Source of the DNA: Phytohabitans maris
Lineage (GTDB): Bacteria; Actinomycetota; Actinomycetes; Mycobacteriales; Micromonosporaceae
Length of the DNA stretch: 64,000 nucleotides
Direction of reading: 5' to 3'
Assembly (NCBI RefSeq): GCF_031085175.1
Contig: NZ_JAVHUY010000015.1
Coordinates: 124,001-188,000 of the forward strand
Of this stretch, positions 47,430 to 56,229 are shown piece by piece; position 1 is the first letter of the stretch, and the number at the start of each line of letters is the position of its first letter. The position numbers were made by a program, and so were the translations under genes. Below the pieces are notes generated by a model that was given only the letters and a program-made list of their open reading frames with translations, was not told where the DNA came from and did not search any database.

Positions 47430-50072
47430 GATGTACAGCCGGCGGGCCAGCTCGGTGTTGGTCAGCCCGTCGCTGATCAGCAGCGCCACCTCCCGCTCGC
47501 GCGGGGTCAGCGCGGCCGGCCCGGTGACCGCCGGTGCCGCGTCGGCCGGGGCGAGGCCGAGCACCGCCCGCGCCTGCTCCAGCTGGGCGACCCGCCAGCC
47601 GCCCCACCCGGCGAGCAGGGTCGCGGCTGCGTCGACCTGGGCGGTGGCCTCCTCGCGGCGGTCGGTGGCGAGCAGGCACCGTGCCGCGCCGAGCCGTACC
47701 GTGCCGCGGGTCGGCGGCGGCAGGATGTCCGCGTCCACGATGGACAGATACCAGGCGAGCGCCTCGGCGTGCCGGCCCCGCGCCTCGGCGACCTGCGCGT
47801 CGACCAGCGTGCGGTAGGCCTCCCAGCTCGTGCGGTCGGTCAGCCCGGCGGCCATCTGGTCCAGCCGCTCCAGGGGCAGCCCCAGCTCCAGCGCGGCGGA
47901 GACCAGGTCGTGCGCCTGGGCGCCGTTGCGCCAGCCCTGCGTGGCCATCTCGGCCAGCAGCGCGTCCAGAGTGGACTCGGCGGTGGCCCGGTCGCCGCGC
48001 CGGCAGGCCAGGTGGAACGTGAGGCCGAGCATCGAGGTCCGCGGCAGGCCCGGCACGGTGGCCAGCTCGGCGACCACCCGCTCGACGCTGTCCAGCTCGC
48101 CGGCCTCCAGGAGCAGCCCGGCGAGGAAGACGCCGTGGTAGTCGGCCCACCGGCCCCGGCGCAGAAAACCGCGGTCCTGCTCGCGCCCCTCCTCCAGGGC
48201 CTCGATGCCGGCCTTGAGGTCGCCGGCGCGCATGGCGAGGCGGGCCCGGCCCTGGAAGTACCCGGCGACGGCGACCGACTCGAAGCCGGCCCGCTCGGCG
48301 TCGGTGCGCATCCGCTCCAGCACCTCCGCGAACTCGGCCGGCGACTCGGGCGGCTCGCCCTGCACGAGGTTGCTCAGCGCCCGGGCGGCGAGCACCCACT
48401 CGCCGGCCTTCTCCGCCTCGTCGACCAGGCCGGAGAGGATCGCCCGCCCCTCGGCCGCCCGGGACGGCACCTCGACAAGCGCGGAACCCTTTTCCACCAG
48501 CGCGGCGAGCCGCACGCTCGGCAGGTCGAACTCGTCGGCGAGGGCCATCGCCCGCTCGGTCCAGCGCAGCGTGGCCGGCAGGTCGTCGCGGAGCATCGAG
48601 GACTGGGCCACGGCGGTCATCGCGCGGGCCTGGTCGGCGCCGGGCGGCAGCTCCTCGATCAGCGCCTCGATGCCCCGGGTCAGCTCGGCCATCTCGTCCC
48701 ACTCCCGGGACTCCCAGGCGAGGCGGACCAGCAGGTAGTGCGACTCGGCCCGGTCGGCGGTGGAGGTGGCGACGTCGCGCCAGCGCCGCCCGTACCGCAT
48801 GGCGTCGTCGAGCAGGCCGGCCAGCCAGGCGGCCCGGGCGGCGGCGGAGAGCAGCTCGGCGTCGTCGGCCGCCTCCTCCAGGCCCATCTCGGCGAGCTGG
48901 AGGGCCTGGTACGCGGAGCCGATCGACAGGTACAGCGCGGTGCCGCGGCGGGCGGCCACCACCATGTCGTCGTACCGCCCGGCGCCGCGGGCGTGGTGGG
49001 CGACCATGGCCGGGTCGGAGGAGCCGGCGCGCAGGAGCACGTCGAGCGCGGCCTCGTGCAGCCGCCGGCGCTGGCGGCCGAGCATCTGGTCGGCGATCGC
49101 CTCGCGAAACAGCGCGTGCCGGAACGCGAACTCGTCTTCGCCGGACTCGACCAGCACGCCCCGGGTGACCAGGTCGCGCAGCACCCGGACCATCTCGTCC
49201 TCGCTCGCGCCGGTGACGCCGGCGAGCAGGTCGAACGGGATGCGGTGGCCGAGCACCGCGGCCGCCTCCACGATCCGGTGGCTGGCCGGGTCGAGGTCGT
49301 CGGTCTGGCGGCGCAGCAGGTCGGCGAGGCTCCACGGCAGCGGCTGGTCGACCAGGTCGTCGAGCTGCTGGCCGGGCATGCTGCGCAGCAGCTCCTCCAG
49401 GAAGAACGGGTTGCCGCCGGTGCGGTGGTGCAGCGCGGTCGCCGCCCGCATCGGCACCGGCCCGCCGGTCGCGGCCGCGAGCAGCGTCGCGGTCTGCGAC
49501 GGGGTGAGCCGGTCGAGCCGGACGTGCGTGACGGTGTGCCGCCGCTCCAGGCGGGCGAGCAGCCCGGCCACCGGCTGGCGGCGGGTCACCTCGTCCGGCC
49601 GGTAGGTGCCGAGGAGCAGCCGCGGCCCGCGCTGGTCGGCGATCCGCTCGAAGAGGGCCGCGCTCTCCGAGTCGGCCCAGTGCAGGTCTTCGAAGACGAT
49701 CACGGCGGGGGAGTCGCCGACCAGGTCGGCGATGATCGCGAGGCCGGTGTGCAGCCGCTCGACCGGGCTGCGCCGCGGGTCACCGAGGGCGGCGAGCTGC
49801 TCCTCGTCGACCCCGGCCCGGCCGTCGATCGCGTCGAGCAGCACCTCGTACGGCCGGGAGAGCGAGCCCGGCTCGGCCTGCCCGACCAGCACCACGGTCT
49901 GCGCCGGCAGCGCGTCGAGCAGCTCCTGCACCAGGCGGGTCTTGCCGATGCCGGGCTCGCCGGCGACGACCGCCACCGCCGGGGCACGGGCGGACGCGAG
50001 CTGCGCCAAGCGGCGCAGCTCGCGCTCACGCCCGATCATCACCGGGCTGGCCCCACCCCGCACGGCTCGCAC
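47334..50072 (-). CDS. LAL-family LuxR regulator with AAA ATPase
   Basis: 912-residue large ATP-binding LuxR regulator. Walker A GEPGIGKT is at 38-45, the Walker B-like VIVFEDLHWADSES near 125, and a long helical TPR region occupies 350-820. The C-terminal LuxR DNA-binding domain is LTPREREVALLISDGLTNTELARRLYISPKTAAVHVSNILRKLG (HTH). Such proteins bind an inducer or ATP and activate biosynthetic or catabolic genes. No obvious target cluster is adjacent; the 3' end overlaps the YibE/F gene on the other strand. Confidence 0.92.
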   Translation of the reverse strand: MRAVRGGASPVMIGRERELRRLAQLASARAPAVAVVAGEPGIGKTRLVQELLDALPAQTVVLVGQAEPGSLSRPYEVLLDAIDGRAGVDEEQLAALGDPRRSPVERLHTGLAIIADLVGDSPAVIVFEDLHWADSESAALFERIADQRGPRLLLGTYRPDEVTRRQPVAGLLARLERRHTVTHVRLDRLTPSQTATLLAAATGGPVPMRAATALHHRTGGNPFFLEELLRSMPGQQLDDLVDQPLPWSLADLLRRQTDDLDPASHRIVEAAAVLGHRIPFDLLAGVTGASEDEMVRVLRDLVTRGVLVESGEDEFAFRHALFREAIADQMLGRQRRRLHEAALDVLLRAGSSDPAMVAHHARGAGRYDDMVVAARRGTALYLSIGSAYQALQLAEMGLEEAADDAELLSAAARAAWLAGLLDDAMRYGRRWRDVATSTADRAESHYLLVRLAWESREWDEMAELTRGIEALIEELPPGADQARAMTAVAQSSMLRDDLPATLRWTERAMALADEFDLPSVRLAALVEKGSALVEVPSRAAEGRAILSGLVDEAEKAGEWVLAARALSNLVQGEPPESPAEFAEVLERMRTDAERAGFESVAVAGYFQGRARLAMRAGDLKAGIEALEEGREQDRGFLRRGRWADYHGVFLAGLLLEAGELDSVERVVAELATVPGLPRTSMLGLTFHLACRRGDRATAESTLDALLAEMATQGWRNGAQAHDLVSAALELGLPLERLDQMAAGLTDRTSWEAYRTLVDAQVAEARGRHAEALAWYLSIVDADILPPPTRGTVRLGAARCLLATDRREEATAQVDAAATLLAGWGGWRVAQLEQARAVLGLAPADAAPAVTGPAALTPREREVALLISDGLTNTELARRLYISPKTAAVHVSNILRKLGVSSRTEVAGAVGRG

Positions 50073-50107
50073 GAGGCCAGCGTACCGGCGGGTACCGACA
50101 CGTTTTC

Positions 50108-52048
50108 CTAGCTGGTCACGCCGAAGACGATCCGGCCGAGGGTGTTCTCGGTGCCGGTGAAGCCCTCGCCGGGGTTGAAGGCGTCGTCGCCGAAGTCGAC
50201 GTCGATGTCGTCCCCGGTGCCGCCGACCTCGTCCGGACCCACCGCGAACATGACCGGGAAGTTGCCACCCTGGTCCATGAGGTTGGGGATGTCGTTGAAC
50301 TGGTCGACGTGCCAGTCGCCGAAGAAGTGCCCCGCCTCGTGCGAGATCACGTTGCCGAGCGCCCGCCCGACGAAGGCCACCTTGTCGCTGGCCGGCGTGA
50401 TGTACGTGTTCAGCGACGCCTCGTCACCGGCCGGGTCGCTCAGCACGTCGAGCAGCACCAGCGCGGTCTCCTCGGTCTCGAAGTTACCCGGGTCGATGGT
50501 CTGCGCGATGCCGATCGTCGGTACGCCGGACTCGTCGATCGTGCCGCCGACCACGATGCGGCTCACGTTCGTCTGGCCGAACGTGTCCCGGTGGTCGCGG
50601 CTGTTCTTGATCTGGATCCGGAACCGCCCGTTGAGGCCGCTGGCGACCAGGTCCGACTTGAGGTTCTCCTCGACCGTGGCGAGCACGGCGTCGATCACCG
50701 CGTCCTCGTCGGCGCGGGTCAGGCCCCACCGGCCCAGGAACGCGCTGAACGGGCTCAGCGTCCGCACGCCCGGCCCGCCGAAGATGCCGGTGTTGAGCCG
50801 CGCGCCGTCGAAGTCCAGGAAGAGCGTCTGCACCGGCGGCGCCTCGCTCTCCAGCGTCGGCCGGTACGCCTCGACCGTGACGTCGTACGTGCCGCTGCCG
50901 GAGGTGACCGCGACGTAGTGCCAGCCGGCCTTCTCGGCCACGTAGTCGACGACCGCGTTGCCGCCGCCCGGCAGCGGGGTGCTGGCCGGGAAGATGTACG
51001 AGGCGTCCTGGGTGGAGCCCTGCACCTCGCGCGGCACCGTGTCGTACACGGACAGCAGCGTGGCGCCGCCGGTCACCGAGGCGCCGAGCACGTCGCCCTT
51101 GCGCAGCTTGACCGCGAAGAAGTCCACGTCCGCCTCGCCGACCAGGATCGTGACGCCGTACGCCCCCTCGCTCTGCGCGCCGGTGCCGCTGCCCGAGTCG
51201 AACGGGTCGTCCGGCAGGGTCAGGAAGCCGGCGACGAAGACGTAGTAGGTGCCGGCCTCGGTGAACTGGTACGTCATCAGGCTGTCGAAGCTGACCCCGT
51301 CGTCGTCGGCGGTGGCCAGGATCTCGCCCTCCGCGTCGAACAGCAGCAGGATCGAGTCGAGGTCGCTGTCGGCGGGCGTGTCGATGTCGACGGTGACGCT
51401 CTCGCCGGCCGCCGCGGTCAGCTCGTACACGTCGAAGTCGCCGGAGCCGGAGCCGCCGCTGCCGTGCGGCCCGTCGCCGACGGTGGCCGAGGTGGTGATG
51501 CCGTCGACGGTCTCGCCGATGCCGGTCTCGCCGGCGAGGGGGATCGAGCCGTCGTCCTCCGCGTTGGGCTCCACCTCGGTGGCGGAGACCTGCTCGGGTG
51601 AGAGCCTGCCGAGCACCCGGGCCTTCGGGTTCTGGCCGGAGTTGGTGCCGAAGCCGGCGGCCCGCTGCGCGGTGGCCGGGGTGTCGTTGGAGCCGCGCAC
51701 GCCGTCCGGCTCGTCCTCGTCGACCACGATCGGGCTCGCCGCGGCCAGGGCCCGCGGCTGGGTGGCGCGCGCCTTGGCCCGCTCCTTGCCCTTGGCGGCC
51801 AGGTATCTGTCCCAGCCGGAGAGGTCGGCCGCGCCCGGGTCGGGCAGCAACGCCAGGTACGGGTTGGCCCCGGCCGGCTTGGCACTTGTCGCCTTGCCCT
51901 TGGCCGCCGCCTTCGGCGCGACCTGGAACCCGTTCGCGAGCGCCTCCTTGGTGTCCACGTCCGGTTTCGCCCGCGCGGATGCTCCGCCCGGAGCGAGCGT
52001 GACCGCCGCCAGTAGGCAGGCAGCAACCATCGCGATGGTTCGACGCAT
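50108..52048 (-). CDS. Secreted metzincin-like protease with pre-peptidase C-terminal domains
   Basis: 646 residues from ATG 52048 (GGGGGAGG site). Signal peptide 1-25 (ending ASARA) and a low-complexity region precede a PPC-like beta domain (about 200-290: DFDVYELTAAAGESVTVDID; GTYYVFVAG) and a second similar beta domain (about 310-400). The catalytic region has the metzincin zinc motif HEAGHFFGDWH (HExxHxxGxxH form with the third His) and the Met-turn-like NLMDQGGNFPVM. It should be a zinc protease secreted outside the cell. This domain order, with PPC before the protease, is unusual. Confidence 0.88.
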   Translation of the reverse strand: MRRTIAMVAACLLAAVTLAPGGASARAKPDVDTKEALANGFQVAPKAAAKGKATSAKPAGANPYLALLPDPGAADLSGWDRYLAAKGKERAKARATQPRALAAASPIVVDEDEPDGVRGSNDTPATAQRAAGFGTNSGQNPKARVLGRLSPEQVSATEVEPNAEDDGSIPLAGETGIGETVDGITTSATVGDGPHGSGGSGSGDFDVYELTAAAGESVTVDIDTPADSDLDSILLLFDAEGEILATADDDGVSFDSLMTYQFTEAGTYYVFVAGFLTLPDDPFDSGSGTGAQSEGAYGVTILVGEADVDFFAVKLRKGDVLGASVTGGATLLSVYDTVPREVQGSTQDASYIFPASTPLPGGGNAVVDYVAEKAGWHYVAVTSGSGTYDVTVEAYRPTLESEAPPVQTLFLDFDGARLNTGIFGGPGVRTLSPFSAFLGRWGLTRADEDAVIDAVLATVEENLKSDLVASGLNGRFRIQIKNSRDHRDTFGQTNVSRIVVGGTIDESGVPTIGIAQTIDPGNFETEETALVLLDVLSDPAGDEASLNTYITPASDKVAFVGRALGNVISHEAGHFFGDWHVDQFNDIPNLMDQGGNFPVMFAVGPDEVGGTGDDIDVDFGDDAFNPGEGFTGTENTLGRIVFGVTS

Positions 52049-52135
52049 GGTCCTCCCCCTTCGATCCGGCGAGGCCCCCGCCCCACCGGCACGGGCGACC
52101 CTACCCACAATGGACGCGAATAGGTAGATCTATGA

Positions 52136-52318
52136 ATGGCCGCCGCCATCCGCGGCGCGATCCGGGCGCACGGTGGCGCGCGCGGCGTCGCCGCCGACGT
52201 GGCCGCCGCCTACGGCGACCATCCCGAGACCGCCGTTCCGCGCCTGCGGTGGGTGCGGTGCGTCGTCGACCAGGTGTACGGAACACGGCCGATCTCCGCC
52301 ACATCCGGGGCAAGATAG
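52136..52318 (+). pseudogene. N-truncated copy of a small conserved hypothetical protein
   Basis: 60-residue open frame starting at ATG 52136, directly after a TGA in the same frame. It is homologous to the middle and end of the 92-residue protein encoded at 54369-54647: AYGDHPETAVPRLRWVRCVV here against EFGDHPEAAAARMRWAREVV there. The first about 30 residues of the family are missing. It could be an expressed shorter variant, but truncation next to another broken gene suggests decay. Confidence 0.6.
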
Positions 52319-52344
52319 GCCACTACTGGTAGAAAGGACAGATC

Positions 52345-52552
52345 ATGTTCGCTACGACGAAAGCGTTCAGCGGCTTCCCGGTCGGCGACATCGACGAGGC
52401 GGTGGACGAGCTCGGCGCGCGGGGCGTGTCGATGCTCCGGTACGACGGTTTCCCCGCAGGACGAGAAGGGCATCATGCGGGCCGAGGGGCCGCCGATCGC
52501 CTGGTTCGCCGACCCGGCCCGCAACGTGCTCTCGGTGCTGCAGCAGTCGTAG
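52345..52552 (+). pseudogene. Decayed VOC-family gene (internal deletion and frameshift)
   Basis: MFATTKAFSGFPVGDID matches the start of VOC-family proteins and AVDELGARGVSMLRYDGF... the end of the second VOC half. The stretch between is missing, and after RYDGF the frame shifts: the next frame continues as QDEKGIMRAEGPPIAWFADP and ends at TAG 52552 (NVLSVLQQS). Together they retain about half of a roughly 125-residue protein. The SRPBCC gene follows at 52581. Confidence 0.88.
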
Positions 52553-52580
52553 GTCGTACTCGCGCGAAGGATCTGGGGTC

Positions 52581-53219
52581 ATGACAGACGTACTCGACGA
52601 ACTCACCGCCGCCCGCCGCGAGGTGGGTACGGGACCGCTGCCGGCCGGTGAGGGCAGCACGGTGGTGCTCCGCCGGCGGTACGACGCCGAGGTCGAAGAC
52701 GTCTGGGACGCCGTCACCACCCCGGAGCGGTTGAGCCGCTGGTTCCTGCCGGTCAGCGGCGACCTGCGGGTGGGCGGCACGTACCAGCTGGTGGGGAACG
52801 CGGCCGGCGAGATCCTGCAGTGCCAGCCGCCGCGCCTGCTGCGGGTCTCGTGGCTCTACGGCGAGGATGCCCCGCGCGGCACCAGCGAGGTCGAGGTGCG
52901 GCTGGCGCCCAGCCCGCTCGGCGGCACCGAGTTCGAGCTGACCCACACCGCGATCGTCGACGAGGAGTTCCAGACCAAATACGGTCCGGGCGCCACCGGC
53001 GTCGGCTGGGACCTCAGCCTCATGGGGCTCGCGCTGCACCTGGCCGGCGGCGGGATCGAGGACCCGGCCGAGTTCGAGGCGTCGGAGGAGGCCCGCGAGT
53101 TCAGCCGGCGCAGCGCCGAGGCCTGGGGCCGGGCCCACCTGGCCGCGGGCGCCGACCCGGAGCAGGTGGCGGCGGCGGTCGAGGCGACCACCAAGTTCTA
53201 CGTGCCGGAGCCGGCCTGA
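52581..53219 (+). CDS. SRPBCC domain protein (AHSA1-like)
   Basis: 212 residues with a helix-grip fold (VVLRRRYDAEVEDVWDAVTT; LSRWFLPVSGDLRVGGTYQLVG; GGTEFELTHTAIVD) and a longer C-terminal helical tail (about 150-212). Such proteins bind a hydrophobic ligand. ATG 52581 follows an AAGGATCTGGGG stretch. The last 22 bp overlap the convergent MmcQ gene. Confidence 0.88.
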   Translation: MTDVLDELTAARREVGTGPLPAGEGSTVVLRRRYDAEVEDVWDAVTTPERLSRWFLPVSGDLRVGGTYQLVGNAAGEILQCQPPRLLRVSWLYGEDAPRGTSEVEVRLAPSPLGGTEFELTHTAIVDEEFQTKYGPGATGVGWDLSLMGLALHLAGGGIEDPAEFEASEEAREFSRRSAEAWGRAHLAAGADPEQVAAAVEATTKFYVPEPA

Positions 53220-53593
53220 AACTCCTTGGCCAGGCGCTTCGGCGCCCGCGCCAGCCAGGCCTCCACCAGCAGCTCGGCCAGCTCGGCCGGGTCGATGCGG
53301 TCGAGCTGGACCAGTACCGCCGGGAAGCCGTTGAAGTGCGGCGTCGTGAAGTACACGGCGGGGTCGTCGGCGATCAGCGCCTGCTTGGCCCCCTCGTCCG
53401 GCACCCGCGCGCAGAGGATCGGCCCGTCCGGGGCCGCGTCGCCGAGCGCGGCCAGGTCGCTCTTGCGCAGCGGCCGCTCCCAGACGAAGCCCTTCTCCTT
53501 GACCCGCCAGGTGAGGCGCCCCTCGCCGGACTCCGTCTCGTCGGTCTCCGGCAGCTCCAGCGCCAGCCGCCGTACGTCCTCCCAGTTCGCCAT
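53198..53593 (-). CDS. MmcQ/YjbR-family protein
   Basis: 131 residues with the CyaY-like fold of MmcQ/YjbR proteins: NWEDVRRLALELPETDETES at the start, KGFVWERPLRKSD and the FTTPHFNGFPAVLVQLDRID core. Members are DNA-binding-like or unknown; none has a proven reaction. ATG 53593 begins the family N-terminus. Confidence 0.86.
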   Translation of the reverse strand: MANWEDVRRLALELPETDETESGEGRLTWRVKEKGFVWERPLRKSDLAALGDAAPDGPILCARVPDEGAKQALIADDPAVYFTTPHFNGFPAVLVQLDRIDPAELAELLVEAWLARAPKRLAKEFQAGSGT

Positions 53594-53790
53594 AGAGCCA
53601 ACTCTAGGGTCCCGGGGTCTGGCTCTTGGATCTTCGACGGGCTGCGGCGGGCTCAGACGGCGGTGCGGCGGCACCGGGGCGGCCGCCGGGCCTTCGCCTC
53701 GCTCACACCGAGACCCAAGAGACAGACCCTGGGTTTATCGTCATAGGTGTATATATCCCTGGATGCCGGGCGCTGTCTGGAGGCGATGGC

Positions 53791-54372
53791 GTGGTGCGGA
53801 TCGCACCGGTGGAGGAGCCGTTTCCACCGAAGATCGAGGCCTTGTTCGCGCGCATGATCCCACCGGGGCTGCCACCGCTGCGGGTGGCCCGCACGATGGC
53901 GCGCAACCGGGTGATGGCGCACGCGATGACCGAGTGGATGGGGTACGAGCTGAGCACCGCGCTCAGCGTCGACCTGCGCGCCCGCGAGATCATCATCGGG
54001 CGGACCTGCGCGCTCTGCGGTTGCGAGTACCAGTGGGGGCTGCACATGGCCGTCTGGGCCGAGCGGGCCCGCTTCACCGGGGAACAGATGCGCTCGCTCG
54101 CCCACGGCTCCAGCGCCGACCCCTGCTGGACCGAGCCCCGCGACCGCCTCCTGCTGGAGCTCGCCGAGCAGCTCCACGACGAGTCCGATGTGGACGACCG
54201 GCTCTGGGGCGAGCTGCGCGGGCACTTCGACGAGCACCAGCTGCTCGACCTGCTCGCGCTCTGCGGCTGGTATCACGCGGTGAGCTTCATCGTGCGGGCC
54301 GCCCGGGTCGAGCCCGAGCCCGGCCTCACCCGCTTCGCCGACGTGGCCACCCCTTCAGGGGTCGAGCGCTAG
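53791..54372 (+). CDS. Carboxymuconolactone decarboxylase family protein
   Basis: 193 residues from GTG 53791 (GTG 53794 also possible), with GGAGG at 53779-53783. The AhpD/CMD motif is CALCGCEYQWGLH: Cys-x2-Cys then the characteristic YxWxxH of CMD members related to pyrrolic-ring or peroxidase-like families. A helical repeat follows. An AT-rich segment (TATATATCC around 53750) upstream may be the promoter. The stop codon shares CTAG with the convergent gene. Confidence 0.88.
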   Translation: MVRIAPVEEPFPPKIEALFARMIPPGLPPLRVARTMARNRVMAHAMTEWMGYELSTALSVDLRAREIIIGRTCALCGCEYQWGLHMAVWAERARFTGEQMRSLAHGSSADPCWTEPRDRLLLELAEQLHDESDVDDRLWGELRGHFDEHQLLDLLALCGWYHAVSFIVRAARVEPEPGLTRFADVATPSGVER

Positions 54373-54647
54373 CGGAACGCCGTCGCGGTCCGGCCGCGCG
54401 GCGCCGGGACGCCCGACCCGGGGTAGGCCGACCGCACCACCTCGCGGGCCCAGCGCATGCGCGCCGCGGCCGCCTCGGGATGGTCGCCGAACTCCTGCGC
54501 CATCCGGGCCAGGCAGGCCCGCTCGCCGAGCCGGGAGATGGTGCGCGCCACGGCCGCGCGCACGTCGGTCGGGTCGGGGTGCTGCGAGCGTTGGAGGTCA
54601 GACGCGAAGAGCGCCTCGCACCTGAACGCCAGATCCAGCTGATACAT
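54369..54647 (-). CDS. Small conserved hypothetical protein
   Basis: 92 residues with no signal or membrane segment, predicted mostly helical (DVRAAVARTISRLGERACLARM; GDHPEAAAARMRWAREVV). It is of unknown function and is homologous to the fragment at 52136-52318. A Pro-rich tail (YPGSGVPAPRG) ends the protein. It is convergent with the CMD gene with overlapping stop codons. Confidence 0.72.
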   Translation of the reverse strand: MYQLDLAFRCEALFASDLQRSQHPDPTDVRAAVARTISRLGERACLARMAQEFGDHPEAAAARMRWAREVVRSAYPGSGVPAPRGRTATAFR

Positions 54648-54827
54648 GGCTACGTCCCACCAATGCGCCTTCCGTCATAACCTTCTGGCAACCAGAGTGT
54701 CGCCTCCAGGTATGACAGTTTCTCTATACACAAGAGGCGCGGCCGCACCGCCTCGTACGCCCGGAATTCGACACTTCCGCCCGGACTTCCCAAGATCGCG
54801 TTTGCTCGCTATGCTCCGAAACCGAGT

Positions 54828-54844
54828 TTTGATCACTTATCAAA
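54828..54844 (+). promoter_or_regulatory. Inverted repeat before the small membrane protein gene
   Basis: TTTGAT-CACTT-ATCAAA is a 6-bp inverted repeat in an AT-rich pocket, 16 bp before the GTG of the small protein. It may be an operator or part of the promoter. Confidence 0.45.
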
Positions 54845-54859
54845 CTTTGGAGCGGAATC

Positions 54860-54979
54860 GTGGGCAACCGGAAGACCACCGGAGATGGCGGCGGCGCGGG
54901 GGAGACCCTGCTGGTCGGCGGGCTGCTGCTGGCGTTCGCGGTCCTGGTCGGCGCGCTGCTCTACATCGCGTTCGCCTGA
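54860..54979 (+). CDS. Small single-pass membrane protein
   Basis: 39 residues from GTG 54860, with TTGGAGCGG at 54847-54855 as ribosome site. A short charged head (GNRKTTGDGGGAGE) is followed by one membrane helix (LLVGGLLLAFAVLVGALLYI) ending at the C-terminus. Good coding-like composition and a strong helix support a real gene. Proteins of this kind often stabilise or regulate membrane complexes, but no partner is apparent. Confidence 0.7.
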   Translation: MGNRKTTGDGGGAGETLLVGGLLLAFAVLVGALLYIAFA

Positions 54980-55010
54980 GCCGGGCCTCACGCCCGAGGC
55001 GAAGCGCCCG

Positions 55011-55094
55011 CGCCCGCCTCAGGCGGCCTCGCGCCCGCCTCAGGCGGCCTCGCGCCCGCCTCAGGCGGCCTCGCGCCCGCCTCAGGCGGCCTCG
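55011..55094. repeat. Four perfect 21-bp tandem repeats
   Basis: The unit CGCCCGCCTCAGGCGGCCTCG occurs four times without change at 55011, 55032, 55053 and 55074, with partial units on both sides. Each unit contains the near-palindrome CCGCCT-C-AGGCGG, so the array can form four small hairpins. It lies in the 3' region between the small membrane protein and the convergent cupin gene. Confidence 0.9.
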
Positions 55095-55127
55095 CGCCGA
55101 GACCAAGGCCGGGATGGGAACGGCCGG

Positions 55128-55436
55128 CTACCGGGTCTTGAGCTCGACGATGCGGGCCACGTACCGCGTCTCGCCCACATTGGTCAGCGTGTGGGTGTCG
55201 CCGGCCGGCCGGAAGACCACGCTGCCGGTCGGCTCGGGCGCGTCGCGGAGCTGGCCGTCGACGGTCTCGACCAGGTTGATGGCGCCCTCGACCGCGATCA
55301 CCAGGTACGGGTGCTCGTGGTGGTGCAGCGCCTGCGTCTCACCCGGCCCCAGCATCACCTGCCAGACCCGGACCAGGTCGTTTTCCAGGATGATCCGGTA
55401 GCCGACCGGGCCGAGCTCGGGCTGCTGCTGGGTCAC
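55128..55436 (-). CDS. Cupin-fold protein
   Basis: 102 residues with a single cupin barrel: metal-binding ETQALHHHEHPYLVIAVEG (three or four His plus Glu) and the second motif GDTHTLTNVG. Small cupins of this type bind a metal and may be dioxygenases, isomerases or sensors. GTG 55436 abuts the TAG stop of the GntR gene (55437), so the two are translationally coupled; the cupin may act on the ligand of the regulator. Confidence 0.9.
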   Translation of the reverse strand: MTQQQPELGPVGYRIILENDLVRVWQVMLGPGETQALHHHEHPYLVIAVEGAINLVETVDGQLRDAPEPTGSVVFRPAGDTHTLTNVGETRYVARIVELKTR

Positions 55437-56120
55437 CTAGGCGTCCTTCTCGTCGAGCCGGGTCATCTTCTGGATGACGCGGGAGCGGGAGTTGTGGATG
55501 TGCACACGCAGCGCCTCGGCCGCCGCCACCGCGTCGCGGGCCATGCAGGCGGCGAGGATCGCCTGGTGCTCGCGGTGCCGCTCGGCCGCCGCCTCGGGGC
55601 TGCGGGTGCCGGCGAACCGGTACCGCTCGCTGTTTTGCCACACCGGCTCCAGCGCCCGCAGCAGCCAGCGCGAGCCGGCCGCGGCGTAGATCGCGAAATG
55701 GTAGTCGGTGTGCGCCTGGCGCGCCGCCGCCTGGTCGCCGAGCTGGCTGGCGCTGACGTGCCGGTCGAGCGCGGCCCGCGCCTTCTCGGTGTCGCGGTCG
55801 GTGAAGCGCGGCGCCGCCCGCTCGATCGCGGTGATCTCCAGCAGCAGCCGCATCTCGTGGGTGTCGTGCGCGTCGTCGAGCGTGAGCTCGCGGACCCACG
55901 CGCCCTTGTGCGGCACGACCTCGACGAGGCCGAGCGACTCCAGCCGCCGGATCGCCTCCCGCACCGGCATCATGCTCATGCCGAGGCTCTCCGCGAGATC
56001 GGTGAGACGCAGCGCGGAACCGGCGGCGAGATCGCCGGCCAGGATCGCCTCGTGCAGCTGCGCGGTGGCGGCGTCGGCGAGCGTCCGGTGAGTGGGGGGT
56101 GCCGGCCGGCCCGTCGGCAT
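55437..56120 (-). CDS. GntR-family regulator (FadR/FCD type)
   Basis: 227 residues from ATG 56120. An N-terminal winged helix (LHEAILAGDLAAGSALRLTDLAESLGMSMMPVREAIRRLE) precedes the all-helical FCD ligand domain (about 90-220: HEMRLLLEITAIERAAPRF, with metal-binding His residues in AHTDYHFAIYAAAG and HIHNSR). It likely represses a catabolic or transport gene and responds to a small carboxylate or metal-bound ligand. Followed directly by the cupin gene. Confidence 0.9.
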   Translation of the reverse strand: MPTGRPAPPTHRTLADAATAQLHEAILAGDLAAGSALRLTDLAESLGMSMMPVREAIRRLESLGLVEVVPHKGAWVRELTLDDAHDTHEMRLLLEITAIERAAPRFTDRDTEKARAALDRHVSASQLGDQAAARQAHTDYHFAIYAAAGSRWLLRALEPVWQNSERYRFAGTRSPEAAAERHREHQAILAACMARDAVAAAEALRVHIHNSRSRVIQKMTRLDEKDA

Positions 56121-56229
56121 CGAGCCTCCTCGAACAAAGCAATTATCAGAACGCGAGTTGTCGCGCACTGCCAAGCGGCCCGATGCTACATCATGGCGGG
56201 CCGGAAAGATCCTGACCGCAGCCCGCCAA

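Noticed and set aside
52173-52580. An N-terminal extension of the SRPBCC gene in the same long open frame
   Set aside because: The 5' part is Arg/Pro-rich shadow sequence across two gene remnants in another frame; family homology starts at ATG 52581.
55011-55094. Short direct repeats as a CRISPR array
   Set aside because: Units are contiguous with no spacers, only 21 bp, and no cas genes are present.
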